A DNA stretch of 64,000 bases. It comes from Streptomyces sp. 6-11-2. GTDB lineage: Bacteria; Actinomycetota; Actinomycetes; Streptomycetales; Streptomycetaceae. A program made the position numbers and the translations under genes. The notes under the pieces are model-generated. The model saw only the letters and a list, made by a program, of their open reading frames with translations, did no database searches and was not told the origin of the DNA. Numbering within the stretch: position 1 is the first letter of the stretch; each line of letters starts with the position of its first letter. Of the stretch, positions 8,566-16,831 are shown piece after piece. The DNA lies in contig NZ_BJOR01000001.1 in NCBI RefSeq assembly GCF_006540305.1, positions 6,882,001 through 6,946,000 of the forward strand, written 5' to 3'.

Positions 8566-10542
8566 TCACGCGGTGTCCCTGGTGAGTCGGGGCCAGGCGG
8601 CCTCGCGCAGCAGGCGCAGGCCGTTGAGGCCGACGAGGACGGTGGAGCCCTCGTGCCCGGCGACGCCCAGAGGCAGGGGGAGTGTGCCGATCAGGTCCCA
8701 TGCGACCAGGACGGTAATGAACGCCCCGGCGACGACCAGGTTCTGGATGACGAGGCGGCGCGCGGTGCGGGACAGCTGCACGACGGACGGGATGGTGGCC
8801 AGTTCGTCGCGGACGACGACGGCGTCGGCGGTCTCCAGGGCGAGGTCGGAGCCGGCCTTGCCCATCGCGATCCCGGAGTGCGCTGCGGCCAGCGCGGGGG
8901 CGTCGTTGACTCCGTCACCGACGACGAGCACCCGCTTCCCCTCGGCCTCCCACTCCTTCACCGCGGCCGCCTTGTCCTGTGGCAGCAGTCCGGCGCGGAC
9001 CTCGGTGACGCCGACCGCGGCGGCCAGGTACCGTGCGGCACGCTCGTTGTCGCCGGTCAGCAGTACCGGGGCGCAGCCGGTCAGCCGGGTGAGCGCGGCG
9101 ACGGTGGCCACCGCGTCCGGACGCAGCCGGTCGGCGATGCCCAGCACCCCCACCGGCACCCCGTCACGCAGGACCACCACAGCGGTGCGGCCGGTGTCCT
9201 CCAGCTCGGCCACCACCTGCCCGTGCGACTCGTGAGCGGAGCCGTCCAGCAGGCGGGCAGGGGAGCCGACCTGGACGGTGTGGCCGTCGACGGTGGCGGT
9301 GACGCCCTGTCCCGGTCTGGAGGTGAAGTCGCCGGCCTCGGCCAGCGCCAGGTTCCTCTCACGGGCGGCGGCGACCACGGCGCGGGCGAGCGGATGCTCG
9401 CTGGGGTGCTCGGCGGAAGCCGCCAGCCGCAGGAGCGAGCCCTCGTCCAGGTCGCTGCCGGACAGCGGCCGCAGGTCGGTGACGCGGGGGGTGCCCTCGG
9501 TGAGGGTGCCGGTCTTGTCCAGCGCGACGGCGTCGATCCGGCCGAGGCGCTCCATGACGACGGCGGACTTGGCGAGCACACCGCGGCGGCCCGCGTTGGC
9601 GATGGCCGACAGCAGCGGCGGCATGGTGGAGAGCACCACCGCGCACGGCGACGCGACGATCATGAACGTCATCGCCCGCAGCAGCGCCGACCGCAGCGTG
9701 TCGCCGAAAGCGAGCGGGACGGCGAACACGGCGAAAGTCGCGAGGACCATGCCGATCGAGTAGCGCTGCTCGATCTTCTCGATGAACAGCTGGGTGGGAG
9801 CCTTGGTCTCGGAGGCTTCCTCGACCATCTTCACGATCCGGGCGATCACCGAGTCCGACGGATCCCGCTCGACCCTTGCGCGCAGGGCGCCGGTGCCGTT
9901 CACAGTGCCGGCGAACACCTCGGCACCCGCCTGCTTGGCGACCGGCAACGGTTCGCCGGTGATGGTGGCCTGGTCCACGTCACTGACCCCGTGAAGGACC
10001 TGGCCGTCGGCACCGACCCGCTCCCCGGGGCGGATCAGGATGGTGTCCCCGACCGCCAGTCGCTCGGTGTCGACGCTCTCCTCGGTGCCGTCCGGCAGCA
10101 GCCGGGTGGCGGTCGTGGGGGCCAGGTCGAGCAGGCCGCGCACGGACTCCGCGGTGCGGGCGGTGGCGATCGCCTCGAGGGCGCCGGAGGTGGCGAAGAT
10201 GACGATCAGCAGCGCGCCGTCGAGAATCTGCCCGATCGCGGCGGCCCCGAGGGCCGCAACGACCATCAGCAGGTCCACGTCCAGCGTCTTGTCCTTCAGA
10301 GCCTTCAGGCCCTCCCAGCCCGGCTCCCAGCCTCCGGTCACGTAGGTCGCGGCGAACAGCGTCCCCCACAGCCACGCCGGACCGTCGAGCAGGTGGACGG
10401 GAAGGGCGAGCAGGAACAGCAACAGGGCCGCGAGCGCCCACCGTGCCTCCGGCAGCGCCGGCAAACGAGTGGGGCGCCGGAGCAGGGCAGGCCGTGGGCC
10501 GCCGACGGACGGCGCGGACCGCTGGTCCAGTACAGAAGACAT
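8566..10542 (-). CDS. P1B-4-type heavy-metal transporting ATPase (CtpJ/CoaT-like)
   Basis: A 658-residue P-type ATPase that would export divalent metal (Co, Ni or Fe) across the membrane. The actuator has TITGEP, the phosphorylation motif is DKTGTLTEG, and the hinge is VGDGVNDAPAL. The metal-site helix has SPC (residues 298-300) and the sixth helix has HEGST near the C-terminus; SPC plus HEGxT define subgroup P1B-4. There is no N-terminal HMA domain, as usual for that subgroup. It is divergent from an NmtR-like regulator. I chose the ATG at 10542, since a longer frame would run through the regulator gene. Confidence 0.92.
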   Translation of the reverse strand: MSSVLDQRSAPSVGGPRPALLRRPTRLPALPEARWALAALLLFLLALPVHLLDGPAWLWGTLFAATYVTGGWEPGWEGLKALKDKTLDVDLLMVVAALGAAAIGQILDGALLIVIFATSGALEAIATARTAESVRGLLDLAPTTATRLLPDGTEESVDTERLAVGDTILIRPGERVGADGQVLHGVSDVDQATITGEPLPVAKQAGAEVFAGTVNGTGALRARVERDPSDSVIARIVKMVEEASETKAPTQLFIEKIEQRYSIGMVLATFAVFAVPLAFGDTLRSALLRAMTFMIVASPCAVVLSTMPPLLSAIANAGRRGVLAKSAVVMERLGRIDAVALDKTGTLTEGTPRVTDLRPLSGSDLDEGSLLRLAASAEHPSEHPLARAVVAAARERNLALAEAGDFTSRPGQGVTATVDGHTVQVGSPARLLDGSAHESHGQVVAELEDTGRTAVVVLRDGVPVGVLGIADRLRPDAVATVAALTRLTGCAPVLLTGDNERAARYLAAAVGVTEVRAGLLPQDKAAAVKEWEAEGKRVLVVGDGVNDAPALAAAHSGIAMGKAGSDLALETADAVVVRDELATIPSVVQLSRTARRLVIQNLVVAGAFITVLVAWDLIGTLPLPLGVAGHEGSTVLVGLNGLRLLREAAWPRLTRDTA

Positions 10543-10584
10543 GACAAAACAACCCTTCCCGGGCAGACGCGGCAACACCTCCAC

Positions 10585-10616
10585 CGTACAGGAACATATG
10601 AACAGGTCTTCAAGTG
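10585..10616 (-). promoter_or_regulatory. ATPase promoter with embedded ArsR/NmtR-type operator
   Basis: On the minus strand, TTGAAG (10613-10608) and TGTACG (10590-10585) form a -35/-10 pair with 17-base spacing. Between and over them lies the inverted repeat CATATGAA-CAGGTC-TTCAAGTG (10595-10616, six of eight positions paired). Repressor bound here would block polymerase, and metal would release it. The site is also 20 bases upstream of the regulator gene, so autoregulation is likely. Confidence 0.6.
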
Positions 10617-10635
10617 ACATCGGTATCATGGCGTC

Positions 10636-11025
10636 ATGGGCCACGGACGCGTCACCACGACCAGCAGCGCCACGACCCGCGAGCGCCTTGACACGGTCGG
10701 CACCGCGGACGTCGCCGCCACGCTCCAGGCCCTCGCCACGCCTTCCCGGCTGTACATCCTGGCCCGTCTCCAGGAGGGGCCATGCTCGGTCGGCGAGCTC
10801 GCGGAGGCCGTCGGCATGGAAGCCTCCGCCTGCTCCCACCAGCTTCGCCTGCTGCGCAACCTCGGTCTGGTGACCGGTGAGCGGCGAGGACGGTCGATCA
10901 TCTACGCCCTCTACGACAACCACGTCGCTGAACTCCTCGACCAGGCCCTCTATCACGTCGAGCACCTGCGCCTGGGGGTCCGTGACATCCCGGCCGAGCG
11001 CCCCGAGCCCGCCGCTGTCGACTGA
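10636..11025 (+). CDS. nmtR: ArsR/SmtB-family Ni/Co sensor, NmtR-like
   Basis: A 129-residue winged-helix metal sensor. It starts MGHG, as in Mycobacterium tuberculosis NmtR, where the N-terminus and His3 take part in nickel binding. LQALATPSRLYILARL and the recognition helix ACSHQLRLLRNLGLV follow, then the metal-binding C-terminal helix YDNHVAELLDQALYHVEHLRLG with Asp and His residues in NmtR-like spacing. It is divergent from the P1B-4 ATPase, the classical NmtR-target arrangement. Confidence in the sensor family is high; metal preference is inferred. Confidence 0.9.
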   Translation: MGHGRVTTTSSATTRERLDTVGTADVAATLQALATPSRLYILARLQEGPCSVGELAEAVGMEASACSHQLRLLRNLGLVTGERRGRSIIYALYDNHVAELLDQALYHVEHLRLGVRDIPAERPEPAAVD

Positions 11026-11124
11026 GATCGGACCGACGACCGGGGCGGTTCGGCGGAGCACCTCGAAGCGCGCCACTCGGCATGGGCTGACTCCGTCGGC
11101 CGACGACAGGGCGAACGCCGCCTG

Positions 11125-11215
11125 ATGCGGCAGCAGGTCGTTCTCGTCGGGGCGTTCGCCGACGTCGCCGCCCGGCATCCCGACCGAAAGCTGCGGATCT
11201 ACGGTGACGATGGCG
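11125..11215 (+). pseudogene. Possible glycosyltransferase fragment
   Basis: A short stretch reads LVGAFADVAARHPDRKLRIYGDD, which resembles the GT4 glycosyltransferase segment usually seen as AFA.VA..HPDW.LRIYG. Nothing before or after it matches, so it would be a relic. The match is only about 25 residues and could be chance. Confidence 0.25.
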
Positions 11216-11317
11216 CGGCCGGGCGGGCCGGGCCCTGCGCAGACCGCCCCACTGAGCGCTGCCGGCGACAGCACTGACCCCCGTCCCCTCACGTTCTCCC
11301 ACTCGTACGCCGCCGGA

Positions 11318-11333
11318 TGTAACACTTGCTACA
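11318..11333. promoter_or_regulatory. Palindrome upstream of MFS exporter
   Basis: TGTAACACTTGCTACA is an imperfect 16-base inverted repeat (six of eight pairs), located 240 bases before the exporter start and immediately before the orphan coding frame. It has the size of a TetR- or ArsR-type operator. No function can be assigned from sequence. Confidence 0.3.
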
Positions 11334-11344
11334 TTTCAAGGTGT

Positions 11345-11555
11345 GGCGACAGTCGCACGGCCAAGTTCACGTCGGCCGAGCTGGAGGAAGAGGAGCAGTC
11401 GCTGGAGCGGCTGCGGCGCCGGCACCGCGACCTGACGGCACGCGACGTGTTCGGGACACCGGAGGCGGCGAGGGCCGGCGAGCGGATCAAGCAGTGTGTG
11501 GCCGCCTGCGAGGACTACGCCGAGCGCGTCTGTACCAGGTCCCGGAGGCGGAACA
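11345..11555 (+). pseudogene. Orphan coding frame without start or stop
   Basis: In one forward frame about 65 codons have G or C at nearly every third position and encode a charged helical peptide containing TSAELEEEEQSLERLRRR and AGERIKQCVAACEDY. No start codon precedes this segment nearby in frame, and no stop ends it before the frame enters the MFS gene. It may be a small gene disabled by frameshifts. I do not recognise its family. Confidence 0.35.
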
Positions 11556-12734
11556 GTGAGCACGGCCCCCACGGTGCAGGCGGCTCCGGCCCGGCACATG
11601 TGGCCGCTGTATGCCGCGGGGTTCACCACCGCCTTCGGCGCGCACGGAATCGCCGCCAACCTCGGCGGCCACGCCCGGGGCGCGGTCACCTCGTTGCTGG
11701 TGCTCGGCGGCCTCCTCGCCCTGTACGACGGTGCCGAGGTACTGCTCAAGCCGCTGTTCGGCACACTCGCCGACAGGATCGGCGCACGCCCCGTCCTGCT
11801 CGGCGGACTCGTCGCCTTCGCCGCGGCGTCCGCCCTGTACGTCGTCGCGGACAGCCCCGGCCGGCTGTGGGCCGCGCGCCTCGGCCAGGGCGCCGCGGCC
11901 TCCGCCTTCTCCCCGTCGGCCTCCGCGCTGGTCGCCCGCCTCAATCCGGCGGCCAAACACGGCCGGGCCTTCGGCAGTTACGGCTTCTACAAGTCGATCG
12001 GCTACACCCTCGGCCCGCTGCTCGGCGGAGTGCTGGTGGGGGCCGGGGGCCTGCGCCTGCTGTTCACCGTCCTGGCCGTGCTCGGGGCAGCGGTCGCCGT
12101 GTGGGCCGCGCTCGCCGTCCCGGTCGTGCCGCCGCTGCCCAAGGCCCGGCAGACGGTCCTCGACCTGGCCCGGCGCCTGGCCGACCCGGCCTTCCTCGCC
12201 CCCACCTCGGCCCTGGCCGCGGCGACCGCCGCACTCTCGGTCGGGGTGGGCTTCCTGCCGGTCTCAGGCCGGGCGGCAGGTCTGGGCACGGTGGCCACCG
12301 GTGCCGCCGTGTCGGTCCTGGCCGCCTGTGCGGCCGTGGTCCAGCCGCAGGCCGGACGGGCACTGGACCACGGACGGCTGACGAACCGTACGGGCATCGC
12401 GGCAGGGCTGCTGCTCACCGCCGTGGGACTGGGCTGTGCCATGCTGCCGGGTCTTACGGGGCTGCTCCTGGGTGCCGCGCTGATCGGCGCCGGAACCGGT
12501 CTGATCACCCCGCTCGGCTTCGCCGCCCTTGCCGCAAGCACCCCCACGGAGCGTCTCGGCCAGACCATGGGCACCGCCGAACTCGGCCGTGAACTCGGCG
12601 ACGCGGGCGGCCCGTTGTTCGTCGCGGCGGTCGCCTCACTCACCACCCTCACCCACGGCTTCGCCGTTCTCGGCGTCGTTCTCGCGCTCGGCCCGGTGCT
12701 CACCGTCCTACGGCGTCGGCCCGCCGGAGAGTGA
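11556..12734 (+). CDS. MFS transporter
   Basis: A 392-residue major facilitator protein with about twelve hydrophobic helices. The loop 2-3 motif is GTLADRIGARPVLL, typical of drug/H+ antiporters, and the long central loop separates two six-helix halves. The GTG start is preceded by GGAGGCGG. Substrate unknown. It is close to the metal-sensor gene but on a separate potential promoter, so a link to metal or arsenic efflux is unproven. Confidence 0.85.
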   Translation: MSTAPTVQAAPARHMWPLYAAGFTTAFGAHGIAANLGGHARGAVTSLLVLGGLLALYDGAEVLLKPLFGTLADRIGARPVLLGGLVAFAAASALYVVADSPGRLWAARLGQGAAASAFSPSASALVARLNPAAKHGRAFGSYGFYKSIGYTLGPLLGGVLVGAGGLRLLFTVLAVLGAAVAVWAALAVPVVPPLPKARQTVLDLARRLADPAFLAPTSALAAATAALSVGVGFLPVSGRAAGLGTVATGAAVSVLAACAAVVQPQAGRALDHGRLTNRTGIAAGLLLTAVGLGCAMLPGLTGLLLGAALIGAGTGLITPLGFAALAASTPTERLGQTMGTAELGRELGDAGGPLFVAAVASLTTLTHGFAVLGVVLALGPVLTVLRRRPAGE

Positions 12735-13057
12735 AGCCCGCACCACAGGCGGCGCAGGCACGCCCGTCCGCGCGAGAGGGGCCGAAGCCGACGCCAGTCG
12801 GAGCAGGCTCGGGCGCTCGCCGGCCACCTGCCCGGCGTGACGCCCACGCTGTCCGAGCAATCAGCCCCCGCCACGGTCACCCTGACCATCGGCCCCGACA
12901 TGCCCGCCCTCGACGGCTGACGTCCGGGCGGCTTACTCAGGCCGGGTTGAGTATGCGCGCTCATGTCCGGCGCACCCTCGCGCGGCGAGTATCGGTGCAG
13001 CGGCGCAGTCCACTGGCGCCGATCCGATGCAGTGCTGAGACAGTTACGGAGAATCCC
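12735..13057. other. Intergenic region with a gene relic
   Basis: No complete gene is visible between the MFS exporter and the DUF5707 gene. The middle part carries a short C-terminal coding relic, listed separately. Confidence 0.5.
12795..12920 (+). pseudogene. Possible LytR_C-type C-terminal remnant
   Basis: One frame reads EQARALAGHLPGVTP and then APATVTLTIGPDMPALDG, ending in TGA at 12918. This looks like the C-terminal LytR_C domain found at the end of LytR-CpsA-Psr cell-wall ligases and related small proteins. No upstream part or start codon is present in this frame. Confidence 0.35.
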
Positions 13058-13510
13058 ATGTCCCGACGTGTCGCTCTGTCCGTGGCCGCCGGTGTCGTCA
13101 TCCTCGGTGGTGCCGGTGCCCTCGCCCTCGCCCACGCCGGGGAGCAGGCTCCGGCGCCGGCGCACAGCAGTGCCCGCTACACCGCTCCCGACGGGGACCG
13201 CGACGGATCGCTGGCCTTTGTCACCGACGTCACGGCGTCCTCCGGTGTCAAGAGCGTGAAGGTGCTCGCCTGGCCGCAGAACTCGTCCTTCGCCGAGAAG
13301 GGGCTGACCGCCAAGGACATGGCCGCCGCGGAGTCGGCCGTCTGCAAGCCCTCCGGGCAGAACACCGTGCGCTGCACCTACACCGTCAAGGTCACCGGTG
13401 CCGACGCCGAGTCGTCCCCGCGCGGTGTCTGGCACGTCGCCGTCCTGGCCACCGCGAAGGACGGCACCACGACCCTGGACACCAAGGCGGCCGACTTCAC
13501 CGTCCGATGA
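13058..13510 (+). CDS. Secreted DUF5707-like protein
   Basis: A 150-residue exported protein. It has a signal peptide-like start MSRRVALSVAAGVVILGGAG and then a single small beta-rich domain with ARYTAPDGDRDGSLAF, VKVLAWPQNS, RCTYTVKV and VAVLATAKDGTTTL. This pattern matches the streptomycete DUF5707 family as I remember it. Two cysteines (in AVCKPS and VRCTYT) could form a disulfide. An ACGGAGA ribosome-binding site precedes the ATG. Function unknown. Confidence 0.7.
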   Translation: MSRRVALSVAAGVVILGGAGALALAHAGEQAPAPAHSSARYTAPDGDRDGSLAFVTDVTASSGVKSVKVLAWPQNSSFAEKGLTAKDMAAAESAVCKPSGQNTVRCTYTVKVTGADAESSPRGVWHVAVLATAKDGTTTLDTKAADFTVR

Positions 13511-13645
13511 CCGGCACACCCGCCTGACCGAGAGAGCGCGGACCACGACGCGCGCCCGACCCGGCGGCTGCCGCGCACGTTCCGGTGCAGTGCCACCCGC
13601 GTCACCGACCTGGTCGAGGCCGTCCTCGCCCTGGAGCTGACCGCG

Positions 13646-14260
13646 TCAGCCTGAGAGCGTGTCGCGAACCTCCCGGCCGGTCGGCAGGTCGGTGCGTCGC
13701 AGGGTCGCCACGCACAGGTGCGGGGTGACGAAGGGCTCCAGGGACTCGGCAGCCAGCGGGGCGCGCAGGGTGTCGACGGTGCCCCGCATCAGCCCGAGGT
13801 GGACGGCGCAGATGATGTCCGGGCGGCGCTGGGCGACCTCGCGGAACGGGCAGCGGTGCAGCCGCAGCCGCCGCATCCCCTCGGCGTCCTCGCCCCCGCC
13901 CCCCGCCCCGTCCCGCGAAGCTCCCACTGCCGGTTCACCGGCCGGTTCCTCGGCCGGTGCCTCCGCCTCCGTGACGAAGCCCATGCCTTCCAGGGTCGCC
14001 CTCAGACGCCGCTGCCCCTCCTCCGCCCCGATCCGCTCGGTGGGGGCGGGGGCGTCCGTCAGATAGGCACCCCAGGAGCGGCCGGCCTCGGTGGCGGCGG
14101 CCACCGGGTCGTCCACCGCCCCGGCCACCACGCCGAGCAGGATGTCGGAGAGCAGACGGAAGCTGCGGGCGCCGTCGGGGCCCTCGGCTGCCACGGCGGA
14201 GTAGACGAACCGGCCGACAAACCCCCGCACGACCAGTGCCGTGCGTGTCGCGCGGAACAT
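13646..14260 (-). CDS. Regulator-like protein lacking its DNA-binding domain
   Basis: A 204-residue protein resembling the effector half of SufR/COG2345-type ArsR-like regulators: RSFRLLSDILLGVVAG, then an alanine-rich helical part, then RLHRCPFREVAQRRPDIICAVHLGLMRG, the usual CPF and C...H..L motif, and a C-terminal CVATL. The N-terminal winged helix normally present is absent. The ATG at 14260 has GGAAGGG about 9 bases upstream, so translation is possible. It may be a truncated gene or a stand-alone sensor domain. Confidence 0.55.
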   Translation of the reverse strand: MFRATRTALVVRGFVGRFVYSAVAAEGPDGARSFRLLSDILLGVVAGAVDDPVAAATEAGRSWGAYLTDAPAPTERIGAEEGQRRLRATLEGMGFVTEAEAPAEEPAGEPAVGASRDGAGGGGEDAEGMRRLRLHRCPFREVAQRRPDIICAVHLGLMRGTVDTLRAPLAAESLEPFVTPHLCVATLRRTDLPTGREVRDTLSG

Positions 14261-14720
14261 CTGAGCCGCCCTTCCATCGAGGGGCCGTTCGGAGCCGTGA
14301 CCAGGGGCCATGGGGAGTACCCGAGGGCCGGTCGGCTCAGGCGCCGACCGCCGCGGCACGGCAATCCTGGCCCGTGACCGGCCGGGAGCGGCCACGGGCC
14401 GTCAGGTCCGGCTGTCCGGCCACGTCTTCTCGTGTCCACGGGCTGAGGCAGCCGCGGCGCGCTCCTGGTCCGGTCGCCGTCCGGCCCGGTGCCATCGGCC
14501 GGGCGGTGCTCCCGTCCCGGTACCTGTGCCCGGCCGCCTGGTGCGCTGTGTCGGGGGACGTGGCGGACGGCCTCCTTCCCGGCCGTCCGCGGACACGCCC
14601 GCGCACGGCGCTTCCAGACCGCAGCGTCCTGAGATGGTGGAGGACATATCGGGTGGCGAGGCGGAAGAGGGCGGTGGCTGTGGCGGTGTGTGCGGCTGCG
14701 GTGGTGCGGAGGAGGAGGCC
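14261..14720. other. Intergenic region
   Basis: I see no recognisable gene in these 460 bases. The right end holds AGGAGG just before the DUF2249 start codon. Confidence 0.45.
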
Positions 14721-15068
14721 GTGTCCGAACGGGGCGTGCGGTCCGCACCCCGTGCCCGGCGTCATGCCACGGTCCTCGGCGCGCCGGACGCGGTTCCGGC
14801 CGGCGGCGCCATGGCGCTCGTCGCGCCGCACGACCCGCTGCCGCTGCCGCTGCTCGCGCGGGTCGAGCAGCGCGACCGCGGTGTCTTCGCGCTGGATTAC
14901 CCGCAACGGGGGCCCGAAGTCCGGCGGCTGCGCCTCAGCTGTCGCCCACCCGGCGCCGCCACGGCCGCTCGCGCGGTCCGCGGACGCCGAGACGCCCAGC
15001 GTCCTCGTACGCGCCGCGTCCATCACCAGGAAAACCAGGCCAAGGAAGCAAAACCAGGAGGGCATGTC
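14721..15068 (+). CDS. DUF2249 domain, reading into the next gene
   Basis: The segment starts at a GTG with GGAGGAGG directly upstream. It encodes RHATVLGAPDAVPAGGAMAL, then VAPHDPLPLPLLARVEQR and FALDYPQRGPEVRRLRL, which is the characteristic DUF2249 sequence (a small domain often next to nitrite/NO or hemerythrin-like proteins). A normal stop after that domain is missing. The frame continues through a low-conservation stretch into the downstream membrane protein, giving a possible 282-residue fusion. I end the entry at the downstream start because a good ribosome-binding site there suggests two products. Confidence 0.55.
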
Positions 15069-15569
15069 ATGGATGGTGCGCACCGCCGGACCGGCGTACT
15101 GGTCAGGATGGCCGGCGCGGCCCTGATGGCCGCCGGACCCGTCATGGTTCTGCGCGGCCGTATGGGCCGCAAGGAGATCCGTACCGAACTGGCCGCGCAG
15201 CGGATCACGTTCCCGGACCACGGGCTGCCCGCTCACCTCGCCGCGCTCGCCGGCCGGAGCGTGGAGACCGGTGCCCAGGCCCACGCCTACGCTGAGCTGA
15301 TCAAGGAGCATGTCGCCCAGGCGACGGGCGGCCGTACGTATGCCGAGATCACCGAAGAGCTGCACGCCACGGGGGACGACGACGAGAAACTCGCCCAGTT
15401 GCGTCAGACCGCCTTCATGGGGGAGACGCTGCGCGGCTCGCTGTTGTCCGCCTACCAGGCCTGGCACCTCACCACGCTGGTCATGGGCCTGGGCGGAGTA
15501 CTGACCGGCCTCGGCGCGGCACTGGTGGCCACGGCGGACGCCTTGGGCGCGCAGCCGCACCGTCCTTGA
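15069..15569 (+). CDS. Two-helix membrane protein of unknown function
   Basis: A 166-residue protein with hydrophobic segments at both ends (VRMAGAALMAAGPVMVL near the start and TLVMGLGGVLTGLGAALVA near the end) and a soluble helical middle. AGGAGGG lies nine bases upstream of the ATG. It is in the same frame as the DUF2249 segment. I do not recognise a named family. Confidence 0.65.
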   Translation: MDGAHRRTGVLVRMAGAALMAAGPVMVLRGRMGRKEIRTELAAQRITFPDHGLPAHLAALAGRSVETGAQAHAYAELIKEHVAQATGGRTYAEITEELHATGDDDEKLAQLRQTAFMGETLRGSLLSAYQAWHLTTLVMGLGGVLTGLGAALVATADALGAQPHRP

Positions 15570-15920
15570 CGGACTCACCCGTCTCCGGGCAGGCGGCCGC
15601 CGCCATCGCCGATCAGGGCGGCGGCCGCCCGTTGCGTCGTGATCACTGGAACCAGGGACGGCCGGCCCATGTCCGTGGGCTCTTCGGCCACTGCCCCAGG
15701 ACCGCCCGACACCGGATGCTGGCTTCCGACCGATCCGGAGGTATCCCGTGCACGACCGAACAAGGCGCCCGCGCGGCCGTCTCCACCGCCGTCCCCCGTG
15801 GCGGGCGCCGCGCACGGGCCGGACCGGTCACCGTCCGACCGCCCGCCACGTCTGCCCCGACTCGCGGGCGGCCGGACGCACGATGCGGACCCATCCTGTA
15901 CGAAGACCGCGGTGAGCGGT
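15570..15920. other. Intergenic region
   Basis: About 350 bases with no recognisable domain in any frame. It may hold upstream parts of the degraded radical SAM gene that follows. Confidence 0.4.
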
Positions 15921-16539
15921 GTGCAAGCGATCCGCCGGCAGCACCAGAACGTCGCGGACAAGCCGTTCATCGCCATCCGGGGGTCCATCCGCGCCTGGCC
16001 CCTGGCCCGCCTGCACTGCCGCGGCGGGGCCGTGCCCGACCGCGACCCGCGCGAACTGGACACCGCCGCCGCCAAGGACCTGCTCCGGCAGGTCGCCGCG
16101 TCCGGACGGCCCGCCCCGTTGTTCGTCATCACCGGCGGGGACCCGTTCCAGCGCCCCGACCTGCTGGAGCTGATCGGGTACGGCGAAGAGGCGGGCGTCC
16201 GTGTCGCCGTGTCCCCCACCGGCACCCCCACGCTGTCGGAGCTCCACCTCGGCACGCCCGGAAGTGCGGCCCAGGTGGCGAAGATGCGTCGGGCCGCCCC
16301 TGACGCCACGGTGTTCAACGGCGTCGCCGCCCAGTACGCCAAGGCGCCCCTCAAGGCGAAGGCGGGGGAGCGGGCCCGCTTCTGGGTGGTGGCCGCCGGG
16401 CCGGGCGACGGCCATCGCCTTCCACATCGTCGGCACCGTCTTCGACACGGTCTACGAGGAGGGCGCCCAGGAGATCGACCGGTTCCTCGACCTGATCGTC
16501 GACGCACTGTGCCCGGCGCTCGGTCCGGAGGACAGGTGA
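15921..16539 (+). pseudogene. Mosaic pseudogene: radical SAM + Cu nitrite reductase-like pieces
   Basis: The left part (to about 16245) resembles a radical SAM protein: DKPFIAI, VPDRDPRELDTAAAKDLLRQ, PLFVITGGDPFQRPDLLELI and AGVRVAVSPTGTPTL. The CxxxCxxC iron-sulfur motif has lost two cysteines (RAWPLARLHC). It then joins a copper nitrite reductase/multicopper oxidase-like piece: AAQVAKMRRAAPDATVFNGVAAQY, RARFWVVAAGPGDG and, after a one-base shift near 16411, AFHIVGTVFDTVYEEGA. The last codons (EIDRFLDLIVDAL) look like the tail of another gene, possibly a TetR regulator. No functional product is expected. Confidence 0.65.
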
Positions 16540-16831
16540 CGCCAACCCTCGGCGCCTCCTCGGCAGGTCACGACAGGCCGTGGCCCGGTCGGGGTCAGGC
16601 CGTGGGCAAGTGAGGACGGCCAGGACCCTGCGGTGGGTCCTGCCAGCGCCGTTCCGCCTGGGCCGAACGGCCAAGGGCGTCACCCGGTCCGGCGGCGTAC
16701 GCGCCGCTGGACCGGGCGTCGGCCGCCGCCCGCCGCAGGCGGCGGCCGAGGCCACCGCCGACTCCGGCAGGCGACGCCGCGCGCTTGGCCGTTGCAGTCG
16801 GCGGACCGGGATAGCTGAAGGCCGCTCACCG

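Noticed and set aside
8144..9235. Plus-strand 363-codon frame after the alpha/beta hydrolase
   Set aside because: It only covers the transposase relic in a wrong frame and the antisense of the ATPase.
8653..10617. Long open frame of 654 codons on the plus strand opposite the metal ATPase
   Set aside because: It is the antisense shadow of the ATPase gene; the product is low-complexity and has no motif.
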